Below are positions 48,901-61,600 of a stretch of DNA of 64,000 nucleotides, piece after piece. Every line of letters starts with the position of its first letter. The first letter of the stretch is position 1. The translations under genes and the position numbers were made by a program. Origin of the DNA: Costus lasius (lineage: Eukaryota; Streptophyta; Magnoliopsida; Zingiberales; Costaceae); NCBI GenBank assembly GCA_027563935.2, contig JANVAS020000203.1, positions 2,604,001 through 2,668,000 on the forward strand, read 5' to 3'. Below the pieces are notes generated by a model. That model was not told the origin of the DNA. It saw only the letters and a program-made list of their open reading frames with translations, and did no database searches.

Positions 48901-51900
48901 ACACAAGATGAGCGACGGCTTGCTTCTTGTCGTCCCTTGTGCTAGCAAGGATCGTCCAAGATGTCTTTGATCGAAAGGAAAGGGATGGAGATGTCGATCT
49001 CTCTTGGCCGAATCTTCCTCTATGCTTCAAGTTGTCGCCGCACACCAAAGAGTGTCAAGAGGAATGAGTTTTTTGACGAGAATAGAGAACCCTCTATTCG
49101 AACGTGAGCCATCTCCAAGTGGAGATCATGGTTACTAAAAATAGCCACCACTCATCGCTCCAATGTTCACGCCAAGTGAACATGTCGCCACGCCTTGAAC
49201 CATGCGCTCATTTCATGAGCTGGTTCAATTTGGTTCGGTTTAAGAACCAATCAAGCCAAGCAATCAAGTCTAGATCTCAAATAAACCCTAAGGCTCCAGA
49301 TCTAACCGTTGATCTCTTGATGCTTCTGATCTCACCGATCTAGCATCTATTCTCTCGATCGAAGCTTACCGATCTCAAGCCCTAATCAATCAAACATGAT
49401 CAGACCAGATCTCACTTACAATCAGAGATCAAATCCCTTTAAACTGAACTTAAACAATTCAGTCCACACGATCTGACTTAAGTAAGCCATATCATCAAAT
49501 TGTGCGACCCTGAGGGTTTCCTTTAAATGTCGGTAACGATAACTCACGTCATCACGATCAGTGAGGGGTATCTAGCAACACATCACTGTCTCCCGATATA
49601 AAGGAAAGAGTCTTCCAAGACTACACCCAAAATACAGCACAAGCGTGAATCAACTTCACTAAGCATACATATTTCCTTTGCCACTGGATGTTCTTATTGG
49701 ACAAGCGTGTCAAGCTTGTAATTCCAATATGATGAGCATGATTAGATCAGATGAACATAGTCACCTGGGTATGGCCATACTCTTTTCTCAATCATCTCAT
49801 CGAGGGGGCCCTTTAGAACATCGCACTCCTTAAACAAGGAGACGGCAATCCTATGTCTATCACTAGTGCCCTAACCTGACTCAAGCTCACCATCCAAGAT
49901 AGTCTATAATCACTATGTTTCAAATGATATTGAACTACCTCAAAACAATGACAATCATCATTTAGAAAACACAAGTGATCTCAAGTCAGAGGAAATGTGC
50001 CACTTGTTACAATCAAGGATTATTCACATTGTGACAAGCAATTGAATATCCTAGTAGGGTCTGTCCGGTACATCCAATGTACCCATGAGTCTACATCTTA
50101 TTCCATGCTCGAAGCATCCTATAAGATTAGAACACATATTAGTCTTAACCATATCAAGGCTGTCTCATGTTCACCAAGATACATCGACTAAGGACATAAT
50201 AGCATGTCAGCCCAGCTGAACAGCTTTGAGACATTATTCATAAGTATACTTATTGCAGCAGACAAGGTAACAAACTGAATAATAACCATGCCTTTATAAA
50301 CACAAGAGTTTATTACATGATACTGTTACAATCCCAAAGCCTCAAACATTAGGCTTAAGGGCATACCCCAACAGGATGTAACCTTTCTCCAGCAATTCCT
50401 CCAGTTGCTTCTTAAGCTCGGCCAACTCTGAGGTAGCCATGCGGTAAGGAGCTCTGGAGATAGGTGCAGTACCTGGCACCAACTCAATGCCAAACTCTAC
50501 CTCTCGTATTGGTGGCAAGCCTGAAAATTCCTCAGAGAACACATCAGGAAACTCTTGCACCACCGCCATCTGAGTCAAATCAGGAGTAGAATCATCCTGC
50601 ACCTTAACATGTGCAATATAACCCTTACACCCACTTGCAAGTAACTTTCTAGCCTGCAGGAAAGATATCACATGTGGTCCTTGGTCTGACACCAGACCTC
50701 TCACAAAAAGCCGACTCCCATCTAGTAGATTCAAGGTGATTACTTTCTCAAAGCAATCCACAGTGGCATGATGCGAGGATAACCAATCCATACCTAGGAT
50801 GACATCATAGTCTTGCATGTCTAAAAGGATTAGATCTACAAGAAACTCATAACCCTCTACATGCACTACACAATCAGCACAAACAGTGTCTGTAGATGAT
50901 GATTTTCCTAAGGGAGTACTTACAGACACAACATAATCCAGCACCTTAGGTAATACAGGTAAACATGCAGCAAATCTAACAGATACAAAAGATAAATTTG
51001 CACCAGGGTCAAATAAGATGCGAGCTAACTGATTGAATACAAATAAAGTACCTTCCACGACAGATCGGGAAGCCCGTGTATCCTTCTCAGCCACGGCATA
51101 AACTCGGGTCTGGACTGTAGGCTTATCCGTGCCTCTCTGCTGCATCTCAGGCTCCTTGCAGTCCTTGATCATGTCTCCAGGTTTCTTACACCTGAAGCAT
51201 ACACCATTCTTCTTAAAACAGTCTCTCATCAGATGTCCCTTGAGCTCACAATAATGGCAATTCCGATCCTCAGTGTTACCGTTCTTTGCATCCCTGGACT
51301 GCTGCGGTGCCTTGTGAGAGTAAGGCTTATACCTGCTCTTCTTGTAGTCCTTATGCTTAGGGTACTTCTTACCCTTGCCGCCATCACCATACTGAGGAGT
51401 TGCCGCCTCAGCTGCAAGAATCACAGTCATGGTAGTACTAGAACTCCTCTCAGATATGTATCTCTCGATGATGCGTGCTCGCCCAACAGTCTCAATATAA
51501 GTCTCCAAGTGCTGAGCACCAACCTGTTCTCGAATGTCCCATCTGAGACCTCTGAGAAACTTGGTAGCCCTCCTCTTTTCAGTGTTTATCAGGTGAGGGG
51601 CATACTTTCCCAACTTAGTGAACTGCAACTCATACTGGTCCACAGTCATATCACCCTGCTCCAGGTGAATAAATTCCACCTCCCGGGCCTCCACTAAGCT
51701 ATCGGGAAAGTACTTCTCGTTAAATCGAGACAAGAAGTAGGGCCAATTTACTGTTTCATGTCTTTCCGCAGCTAGCCTCACCACGCCCTTCCACCACTCA
51801 TCTGCGTCACCACGCATCATATAGGTGGTCAGACACAGCTTGTCCTCATTGGAGCAACGCATGACTTGAAAAATCTTTTCCAAGCACAACTGCCAGTTCT

Positions 51901-52228
51901 CTGCAGTACTTGATTCTGGGCCCCCATAAAAAGAGCTAGGACCCAGTTTCTGGAATTCACTCACAAGCGAGGCATAGCGCCTGTGAGCGTCTTCCTGAGA
52001 GTCATTCCCCACCACTCGAGTAGTAGTCTGGGATCTCTCCTGAGTCAATTGCTGCAAGAGCTGCTGTTGCGCTTCTTGATGCTGAGTCTGTTGCTGCTGC
52101 AGCATCTGAGCTTGCCTCTCTATCATGGCACCCTGTTGCCGTACCATGCCTGTCAGAGCCTCAATGGCTCTCGTGAGATCTGAGGTCTGCTCACACTCGC
52201 CGCTAGCATTTCCTCTGGATCGCACCAT
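45977..52228 (-). pseudogene. Ty3 chromovirus gag-pol, two stops and a solo-LTR insertion
   Basis: Starts at ATG 52226-52228. Gag has a Gln-rich N-terminus (about 40-75), a core domain (about 90-255), one good zinc knuckle (Cys324, 327, His332, Cys337) and a second with Asp352 in place of His. Protease has Asp407 in a DPGAN motif where DSGAT is usual. RT (47960-48667) contains the catalytic FIDD motif. TAG at 47960-47962 separates it from RNase H ([10 protein letters not shown], 47249-47944), and TAG at 47249-47251 precedes the integrase. Integrase (open 45977-47212) shows Asp61, Asp122 and Glu158 of its open part (D-35-E). A chromodomain closes the frame (RIVDRKDKVLRNK through VEEATWE) and would guide integration to heterochromatin. 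The solo LTR interrupts at the protease-RT junction; frame arithmetic shows the two sides are in phase. No complete pol can be made. Confidence 0.95.
48702..50373 (-). mobile_element. Copia-family solo LTR inside the Ty3 element
   Basis: 1672 bp, TG to CA, related along its whole length to the LTRs of Copia A-C, flanked by GGATG (48697-48701 and 50374-50378). No internal Copia sequence is present, so the two LTRs of a full element have recombined. The flanking duplication shows that the parent inserted here by integrase. Confidence 0.95.
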
Positions 52229-52340
52229 CTTAAATTCCTACACACACACACCATAGTAAGGAAAGCAAACATAAACCTATCAGGTGTCTAGCAATACACA
52301 AACATGTTTTCCCCCGAACTAAGTTTTAGCTAGCCAACTC

Positions 52341-52351
52341 CTCTGATACCA
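52341..52351 (-). other. Ty3 element primer binding site
   Basis: TGGTATCAGAG in sense orientation, three bases after the 5' LTR; initiator Met-tRNA type. Confidence 0.9.
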
Positions 52352-52354
52352 TTC

Positions 52355-54944
52355 TGTCACATCCCGTCATCTTAACCCAAACAATCAACACAAGTCATAG
52401 AGGAACAGGATGTTATCACACAGGATCGATGCACACGCTAAGTAAAACCAAGTTCAGGAAAGGTCCGATCAAAAAATTTTTCGAGAATCCATCCATAGAA
52501 TCTCCACAAAACATAATTTCACAAATGTACCTGCCACCACGCAATCCTTGCACTAGACATATGCAAGGCAACAGTATATCAAAACCATATAAAATACGTA
52601 AAATCCATAAATCACATTTATATCAAATCTGATCGAAAAATACAAATCGACTCGAAATTCGAAGCAAAGCCACCATATCGATTCTATAAATTCATAGAAC
52701 TAACGTTAATGATATCAAACACCGAAACCAGGCCCAAGCCCTCGGTGACACAAAATCAAAATCTCAAAACTGCCACAACCGGCAACACGAGTTCACAAGG
52801 TTTGGCCATAACCGGCCCCAGTTAACTAAGCACAAAAGTCTTGTACATCAAACCAGCATAGTTGTAGGGAAAATCACAATATCCATATCAAACACTAACT
52901 CAGGCAGTGGGCTCCTGCTCTACACCTGTAAACAGTAAGGGGTGAGCTACACAGCCCAGTGAGTGGATAGTCTTAATCGACCATCCATAATATACACTTA
53001 AAGATACATGCAGATTATTTTAAAAACCTTTAACAGAACATCATGCCAACATATAACAAAAGCAAAGAAGGAAATCATATAAACAATCAGATGAACACAA
53101 AAGCAAAGAAGGAAATCATATAAACAATCAGATGAACACTGCTAAGGCATCACGCAATTGTCACCACAGAGTAACCAAGGATCTAGAGCCATACTCTAAA
53201 CCAACTAAACACACCAACCACTTAGTTGTCCAGCATAAATCAAGAGTGACCCCTAGGGTCCAACCCGGCTCTGGCCTAAGCACTGGGAGAAGCCTGCAAA
53301 TCGCATGCAACACAAACATGGACGGTGTGTAGACTCAAGAGGTGATCCCCATCCGGTCAAGATGTGATACCTTGATCTACACCACCCCATAACACAAGAA
53401 TCTAAAAGTCTAAGAGTGATGAAATCAATAGGTGGCCCCTGTCCGACCAAGACATGGCACTTTGCATCAATCACTCGTTCTCCCAAAGGGTTCTTTACCT
53501 GAACAACCACTAGACACATCTTATATCTTATTTCACAAAAGTGGACTCCTAAGTGTCGACCAGACTCTAGGATAGTCACTTCCACCACAATATCACAACA
53601 GGCAGGGCTGAAACATCAACCCCTCACATATCACAATACACAGGGCTGAAATCTCTAACCCCTAACATATCACATATAGACTATCCCCTTGAGTACACAG
53701 TTACACTTAGCCTTAGTCCTATCCGTCCCATAACGGGTACACAGACCACAACACATAAAACCGCATAACCGCATAATGTAGTGTAGAGTCCTTAGGTTTC
53801 ATACTAATCAGTTTAGTGTAACCTTGCTAAGTTATCACCCAGGTTTCTCAAACAAGGATACATGGCCATAGATATATAAACATGCTGCACATAGAGAAAC
53901 GATCATGGATCCTATAACACTACTAGCATTTATCAGGGCATCCATAAAATCGACATAGGATTAAAATTTGTATTCTTACAATCTACTTTACATAATACTA
54001 CATGTAGCCCACGGTTTCTACAATTACTAGCATATTATCCACTTAAAATTTAAACCCTAGTTAATAAGAATTTCATGCTCAAGAATCACCGATTTAGAGC
54101 TACCTAAATTCCACATAAGAAATATCTTAAATTTCATGTTTCAAGATTTCGGTTTTCATGATAGATACACCTTACGTTTCGGTTTTTAGCATGGTGAAAT
54201 TTCCAAGCAATCAAATTTATCATCTAACACAACCAAATGGATATAATTCGAATAAGACACCCCACTCACCTCTTATCTTGAACCGTGAACACCAAGGTTA
54301 AATTCTCTCCACAAAACTCGTCTAAGGGTCTTAAAGTTCCACCAATGTTCTTAGGTAGACGCCACCAAAGGAAGAGAAAACGCCACCAAGCACCAAGGAA
54401 CGCCGGCCAAGGGAAAAAGGAAGAAGAAGAATTTCGTCCAAGCCTCCAAGGAATCGCCCAAGCCTTCAAACCGCCGCCCCTAAGGGTTTTTTTTTTTTCT
54501 TTTCGCCCCCCCCCCCCCAAATACCAAAAATAGCCAAGCCAAAAAAAAATCCCCTTTTACCTAAAATTTCAAATTTCTAATTAAGGTAAAGGGTTTATGA
54601 ATTAATCCACTAATTCAAATTTTAAACCCAATATCATTTAATTTAAGTGCAAACCCAATAACCCATAGCTAATTATTCCCTTAAGTGAAAATCCAATAAG
54701 GATTGAATTAACATCCAATAAGCTCTAGTTAATTAGTTACAAAAGTCAAAATCCGGTAAGGCTTAAATTAATATTCACTAACCCATTGCCACTAATTTAT
54801 AAATAACCCCTAAAGGTTTTTAGGGATAAAACTCTCCCCCATCCTAGAGTTTACAAAATCAAAACATAGAAAAATATCACAGCCAAGGATTTTATTTAAA
54901 TCAAGAATAGTACTTACAAGGAATTAAGATTCTTGGATCTTACA
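52355..54944 (-). repeat. Ty3 element 5' LTR (2590 bp)
   Basis: Partner of 43350-45947. The length difference is mostly in the T and C tracts near 54485-54518. Confidence 0.95.
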
Positions 54945-54949
54945 GTAAG

Positions 54950-55447
54950 AACCAACAACACCCAAATTTTCTACAGAATAACTAACTAACCTCTCTTAGT
55001 GAGCACCTTTAAGTACATCATGCTACCGGGGTGGCGATCTTAGTAGCGGCTTGACTTGCACGCCTATGTGCCTGCAAACAAACCAAACACAAAGGAGACA
55101 ATCCACACCTCCGATGTATGGATGCTCGTGGGGTGAAGAGGAACTTAAGAATGATCGAACAAGAGGAAATAAAATAGGCGAACCTGACCCACAGGGGGCA
55201 GTGGGATTTACTTATTGGAAACTGAACGGGTTGACACGATTACAACCAGAATGGAGAGGCAGCGAGATCAAGCCAAGGATCACACACCTTGCTTGCAACT
55301 CTAGCGACACCACTAACTTCTGAGTCGAGGCACCGACCTCACACTCAAACACAAGGTGAGCTAATCTATCACCGAAGAAGAGCTTAAGAAAACACTAACC
55401 CCTGCCTTTCTTTTATAGATCAAGAGAGGGGGAACAGGACAAGGGCA
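54950..55447. repeat. Sequence between the Ty3 element and Copia C
   Basis: Presumably the continuation of the R1-bearing DNA into which the Ty3 element inserted. Contains a 90-codon frame (55051-55323) without a recognised domain. GGGCA at 55443-55447 should be the left target duplication of Copia C; its partner is beyond the window. Confidence 0.5.
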
Positions 55448-57145
55448 TGAAAGTCCCTAATAAGGGGAGGCGAAACCCTAATAGGCGCATATATAAAATT
55501 TTCTCAAGGCGGAATCTAGGGTCTCCTAGGATCGCATGTATGAACATATGATCAACATTAATAACATGTATAGATCAAGTGAGAGATCATACCAATGCCA
55601 TTGCTTTGGATGATGACTTGGAAGGAAAGAGGCGTGTGCTTCTTCTCCAAAGGCAATCGCACACAAGATGAGAGTTGGCTACTCCTTGTCGTTCCTTGTG
55701 CTAGCAAGGAACTCCAAGTCTCCTTGATCGCTTGAAGGGAATTGAGATGATCTCTTTTCTTGGCCAAACTCTCTCCAAGGCGTGAAGACACACTCTACAC
55801 GAGAGAGGAGAGGCGACAAGAGGTGAAGAGGCGAGAATAGGGCAATGCTCTCGAACGTGAGGCGTGCTTTCTATTTTGGAAAGCATGACTTCCAAAAATA
55901 GCAAGCCACTAACATCATGCGTTCATGCGTTCACTTCAAGTGAACGATCGCATTTTTCTCCCTTGACTTGAACCATTCGCTCACACTAAGTGAACCGGTT
56001 CAATTTCATTTAGTTCAAAGACCAAATTTAAACCAAGCATTGGTCTAGATCAAATTAAACCATAAGGCTCAAGATCTAACCGTTCACCTCTTAATGCTCT
56101 TGATCTCACCGATCTAGCATCAAATCTCTCGATCGAAGCTTACCGATCTCAAGCTCTAATCAATCAAACATGATCAGACCAGACCTCACTTACAATCAGA
56201 GTTTAAATCCCTTTAAACTGAACCAAAACAATTCAGTCCACACGATCTGACTTAAGTAAGCCATATCATCAAATTGTGTGACCCTAAGGGTTTCCTTTAA
56301 ATGTCGGTAACGATAACTTACATTATCACGATCAGTGAGGGGTATCTAGCAACACATCACTGTCTCCCGATATAAAGGAAAGAGTCTTCCAAGACTACAC
56401 CCAAACCACAGCACAAGTGTGAACTCAAGTCACTTGACATATGTGTTTCCTTTGCCACTGGATGTTCTTATTGGACAAGCGTGTCAAGCCTGTAATTCCA
56501 ATATGATGAGAGTGGTTAGATCAGATGAACATAGTCATCTGGGTATGGCCATACACTTTCTCAACCATCTCATCGAGGGGGCCCCTATAGAACATCACAC
56601 TCCAAACAAGGAGACGGCAATCCTATATCTATCACTAGTGCCCTAACATGACTCATGCTCATTATCCAAGATAGTCTATAACCATTATGTTTCAAATGAT
56701 ATTGAACTACCTCAAAACAATGCCAATCATCATTTAGAAACACAAGTGATCTCAAGTCAGAGGAAATATGCCACTTGTTTGCATATAAGGATTATTCACA
56801 TTGTGACAAGCAATCGAATATCCTAAGTAGGGTCTGTCCAGTACATCTAATGTACCCATGAGTCTACATCTTATTCCATGCTCGAAGCATCCTATAAGAT
56901 TAGAACACATATTAGTCTCAATCATATCAAGGCTGTCTCATGTTCACCAAGATATCTCGACTAAGGACAATACTGCATGTCAGCCAAGCTGAACAGCATT
57001 GAGACATTATTCAGAAGTATACATATTGCAGCAGATACTGTAACAACCTAAATAACAACCATTGCCTTTATAAACATAAAGTTTATACATGATACTGATA
57101 TAATCCCAAGGCCTCAAACATTAGCCTTAAGGGCATACCCCAACA
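55448..57145 (-). repeat. Copia C 3' LTR (1698 bp)
   Basis: In sense orientation it begins TGTTGGGGTATGCC and ends GGGACTTTCA. Slightly longer than the other family members. Confidence 0.93.
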
Positions 57146-57146
57146 A

Positions 57147-57156
57147 TCTCCCACTT
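57147..57156 (-). other. Copia C polypurine tract
   Basis: AAGTGGGAGA in sense orientation, before the 3' LTR. Confidence 0.85.
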
Positions 57157-57165
57157 GCACTTAAT

Positions 57166-60100
57166 CTAATGGTTGAGAAATCTCAAACCCATATTATTAC
57201 AGTGCTTCTCATGCTTCTGCTGCGCCAGAGGCTTTGTAAGCGGGTCAGCTAGATTGTCATCTGTATGAACCTTGCAGACTTTGATCTCGCCACGATCAAT
57301 GATCTCCCGGATCAAGTGAAACCTTCTCTGTATGTGCTTGGACTTCTGGTGCGACCGTGGTTCCTTTGCCTGTGCTATTGCTCCAGTGTTATCACAGAAG
57401 ATAACCAAAGGATCTGCACTCGAAGGAACAACACCAAGTTCCTGAACGAACTTACGAATCCACACTGCCTCCTTGGATGCTTCTGAGGCTGCAACATACT
57501 CGGCTTCTGTTGTGGAATCAGCAACAATTGATTGTTTGAAACTTTTCCACACCACTGCTCCTCCATTCAAGCTAAAAACATAGCCTGATTGCGATCGGAA
57601 ATCATCCTGGTCAGACTGGAACGAAGCGTCAGTATATCCTTCAATACTGAGTTCTTCCTGACCTCCATATATCAAGAACATATCTTTGGTCCTCCGAAGA
57701 TATTTCAAACTGTTCTTGACCGCAATCCAGTGTGCCTTCCCTGGATTACTTTGGAACCGACTGGTCACGCTTAACCCGTAAGCGACGTCTGGGCGAGTAC
57801 ACAACATCGCATACATAATGGACCCAATAGCCGAAGCATAAGGCGTATTGTCCATTTCATCTTTCTTAGTCTGTGTTTGTGGACACTGACTCTTTGAAAG
57901 ATTCAGACCATGTCTGACTGGAAGATATCCTCTTTTAGAATTTTCTAAATGGAATCTCTCCAGGACTTTATCGATGTAAGTACTCTGGCACAGCCCGAGA
58001 AGCCTCTTAGATCTATCTCTGTAGATCTTCACACCTAATACATAGGCTGCTTCTCCTAAATCTTTCATCTGGAAACATTTTCTTAACCATGCCTTAACCG
58101 CATGTAGTTCAGGAATATCATTTCCAATGATCAAGATATCATCGACGTAGAGGACTAGGAAAGTAATCACGCTCCCACTAAACCTCTTATATACACACGG
58201 GTCATCTTCATTCTTGATGAAACCAAATTCACAGATTGATTCATCAAAACGAATATTCCAGCTTCTCGATGCTTGTTTAAGTCCATAAATGGACTTCTTT
58301 AATTTGCATATTTTATGACGATCTGATGGATCTATGAAACCTTCAGGTTGTGTCATATACACATCCTCTTCTAATTTTCCATTAAGGAAAGCGGTCTTCA
58401 CATCCATCTGCCAGATCTCATAATCATAATATGCTGCTATCGCGAGAATAATCCGAATAGACTTGAACATGGCTACAGGAGAGAAAGTTTCATCATAATC
58501 TATCCCGTAGATTTGTTTGAAACCTTTCGCAACTAGCCTGCCTTTATAGGTAACCACGTTACCATCCATGTCTATCTTCCTTTTGAAGATTCACTTACAG
58601 CCTATAGGGATTACTCCCGAAGGCGGATCAACCAAATCCTAGACTTGGTTATCTGACATGGAGTCCATCTCGGCTCGCATAGCTTCAAGCCATCTCGCTG
58701 ATTCCGGTCCACTGACCGCATCCGCATAAGTGAGGGGTTCATCATTAATGATGTAGACTCCGTCATAGCGCTCAGGCTGTCGACGGATCCTTCCCGATCT
58801 ACGCGGTTCCCGTGATATCTGAGCCTCAGGTTGTTCAGTAACCTGATCTACTGGCTCAGGCTCATCCAACTGTGCTTGACTACTTTGTCCTTCTTCTGGA
58901 TTCTCATCCAGCTTTATTTCTCTCCCACTGGCCTCTTGCAGAAGAAATTCCTTCTCAAGAAAAATAGCCGTTCGAGCAACAAATGCTTTGTTCTCTTTGG
59001 GATCGTAGAAATAATAACCCTTAGTTTCTTTAGGGTAACCGACAAAGATACATTTCTCAGATCTGCTCTCTAGTTTCCCAGAGGCGAGCTTTTTGACATA
59101 AGCCTCGCAACCCCAGATCTTAATAAATGTCAAGCTCGGCTGTTTCCCATACCATAACTCATATGGAGTCTTTGAAACTGCCTTGGATGGCACTCGGTTT
59201 AGTACCTTTGCAGCTGTTTCCAGTGCAAATCCCCAAAAGGAGTAAGGTAGAGTAGCCTGACTCATCATAGAACGAACCATATCCAGTAAGGTTCTATTTC
59301 TTCTCTCGGACACACCATTCCATTGCGGTGTTCCTGGCGGAGTGAGCTGTGAGATAATCCCACACTCCTTCAGATAGTTAGTAAACTCATGACTCAAGTA
59401 TTCTCCACCTCGATCTGAACGAAGTGCCTTGATATTTCGGCCCAGCTGATTTTGTACTTCATTTTTGAACTCTTTGAACTTGTCAAAAGATTCACTTTTA
59501 TGTCTCATTAGATAGACATAACCATACCTACTGAAATCATCAGTAAAGGTAATGAAGTATGAATAGCCACCTCTGGCATGTTTACTAAATGGCCCACACA
59601 CATCACTGTGAATGAGGTCAAGTAAACCTGAAGCCCTTTGACCTTTGTTAGAAAAAGGAGACTTCGTCATTTTACCCATTAAACAAGCTTTGCATGTATC
59701 AAGCTCCTTGTAGGAAAATGATCCCAGCAGTCCATGGTCATGCAACCGCTTAATGCGCTTCTTGTTAATATGGCCTAAACGACTATGCCATAACAAGGTG
59801 CTGTCATCAGCATACTTGGCTTTCTTAATATCAATCTGTTGTATTGAACATTCCATGTCCAACATGAATAACCCATTGTTAATTGACCCAGTAGCATAAA
59901 CAATATTATCAAAAGAAATATAACACTTTGAAATCTTGCATTCAAAGGAAAACCCTTTCCTGACAAGAGCAGGAATAGAGATAATATTCTTAGTTATGCT
60001 CGGTACAAAATAACAATTGTCCAGTTCTAATACAAGACCAGATGGCAAAGAGATGTGATAAACTCCTACAGCAACAGCAGCAACCCGTGCCCCGTTTCCT

Positions 60101-61062
60101 ACTCGTAGGTCCACCTCATGCTGTCCCACCTGTCTTCTTCTCTTGAGTTCCTGTACATTTGAACAAATGTGAACTCCACATGCAGTGTCCAACACCCATG
60201 AAATAGAAGAAGAAGATACCATGACTTCAGTCACGTAAATACCTAAGCCAGAAGCGAAAGGGTTGCTTCCATTCTTATCTCCTTGGAGCGCTTTACAGTC
60301 CTTTTTCCAGTGACCCAACTGGCCACAATGGAAACATCTGTATTCCTTTGACCGCTTTATCTTTTGCTTTAGAGCCTTGTTGTAGCTCTTGATAGGGGCT
60401 TTGCCCTTCTTCCCCTTCTTCTTGTTCCTAGAAGGAACCATTAGGACAGAGGATGAAGGCTTTCCCTTCTCACGAGACTGAGTCTGCTCTGTAGTCAAGA
60501 GCATGTTCAGTAACTCTGCCGGCGTACAGTCGATCTTGTTCATATTAAAATTAATAATGAACGGATCAAAAGAAGCCGGGAGAGACTGCAGAATGATGTC
60601 TACAACAAGCTCCTGATTGATGGTGTGTCCCAGTTTCTCTAGAGCCTCCTTGTACCCAATCATCTTGAGTACGTGAGCTCCCACTGGACTCCCTTCAGTT
60701 AGTTTGCTCTGAAAGAAAAGCTTAGTCAAATTATAGCGTTCAGTCCTTGCCTGTGCAGCATATAGCATTTTGAGGTTTGCTATAATTTCTATAGCAGATA
60801 AATCCTCATGCTGACGCTGCAGCTCTGGCGTCATAGACGCAAGCATAAGGCAAGCGACATCAATGCTATCATTGACATGCTTCTCATAAGCTTCCCGAAC
60901 CGCCCTTGCGGCGTTCGCAGCGGGTTGAGGCGGTATAGCCGTCTCGAGGACATACAGCTTCCTCTCAGCCTTAAGAACAATCTTAAGGTGTCCGTACCAG
61001 TCTGAGAAGTTTGGCCCAGCAAACTTCTCCCTTTCCAGTAGGGATCGCACATTGAACGCTGT
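57166..61062 (-). pseudogene. Copia C gag-pol, lost start codon and two stops
   Basis: Same domain order as Copia A. The codon matching the start ATG of A and B (61060-61062) reads ACA, with no in-frame ATG between it and the upstream stop. TAG at 58639-58641 and TGA at 58591-58593 each replace a Trp codon present in Copia A, between integrase and RT. There is no frameshift: both parts (58639-61050 and 57166-58569) are in one phase. A short insertion (QSREK) lies before the basic region ahead of the zinc knuckle. RNase H has the normal GYTDASF and RT has YVDD. Confidence 0.94.
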
Positions 61063-61362
61063 GGTGTTCGTTGCTGCAGTAATCTACAACAATGCAAGAA
61101 CAGCAAGGTCAGTATCAATGTTAGAATCAATTCAGGACTTAAGAATGATTCTTTTCTCACTATTTTATCTGGCTGAAAAATCCAGCAAAACAGCCCGAAA
61201 GAGTAAAACTCTTTTAGTGAGATGGGATCCAAATTTCATACTTGGTCTCCGCGTCCCGCTCAGGCGAGATAAGATGCACAGAGAGTACAAGCACTAATCT
61301 CTGGTAGGCAATCCCTGCCAATCGCCAACTCGTGCGATTCCCCTTCATCTAGGCAATCCAGC

Positions 61363-61396
61363 AGACTGTGCCAACTGAGTTGGTACAACACAGTCT
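61363..61396 (-). other. Copia C leader hairpin 2
   Basis: Same arms, bulge, stem and loop as in Copia A 30689-30722 and Copia B 35017-35050. Confidence 0.7.
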
Positions 61397-61574
61397 CTGA
61401 TCCCACAGATGGCTGCCTCCATATAGCTACCATATGCTCAATATGTAGCCTACATGGTCAAGCTGACCCGACCTACTCCCTGGACCACCACGTGCTATGC
61501 TGAGCAACGAGAAGGGATAAATCCCTTCTCTGTAACACGCAGGTGTAATCACACACCGTCTGAAGATAGATGGG

Positions 61575-61600
61575 CGTGCCCACTGAGTGGGTACAACACG
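61575..61600 (-). other. Copia C leader hairpin 1
   Basis: Same as Copia A 30901-30926 and Copia B 34812-34837. Confidence 0.7.

Larger units (their letters stand above)
43350..54944 (-). mobile_element. Ty3 chromovirus (Tekay/Del-like), 11.6 kb, with nested solo LTR
   Basis: LTRs are at 43350-45947 (3', 2598 bp) and 52355-54944 (5', 2590 bp), with target duplication GTAAG (43345-43349 and 54945-54949). The order gag-protease-RT-RNase H-integrase-chromodomain and the long LTRs fit the Tekay/Del chromoviruses. By eye the LTRs show about seven substitutions plus tract-length changes, so it is young. The coding frame carries two in-frame TAG codons and is split by a Copia-family solo LTR. Without these it would be one continuous frame. 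Confidence 0.95.
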
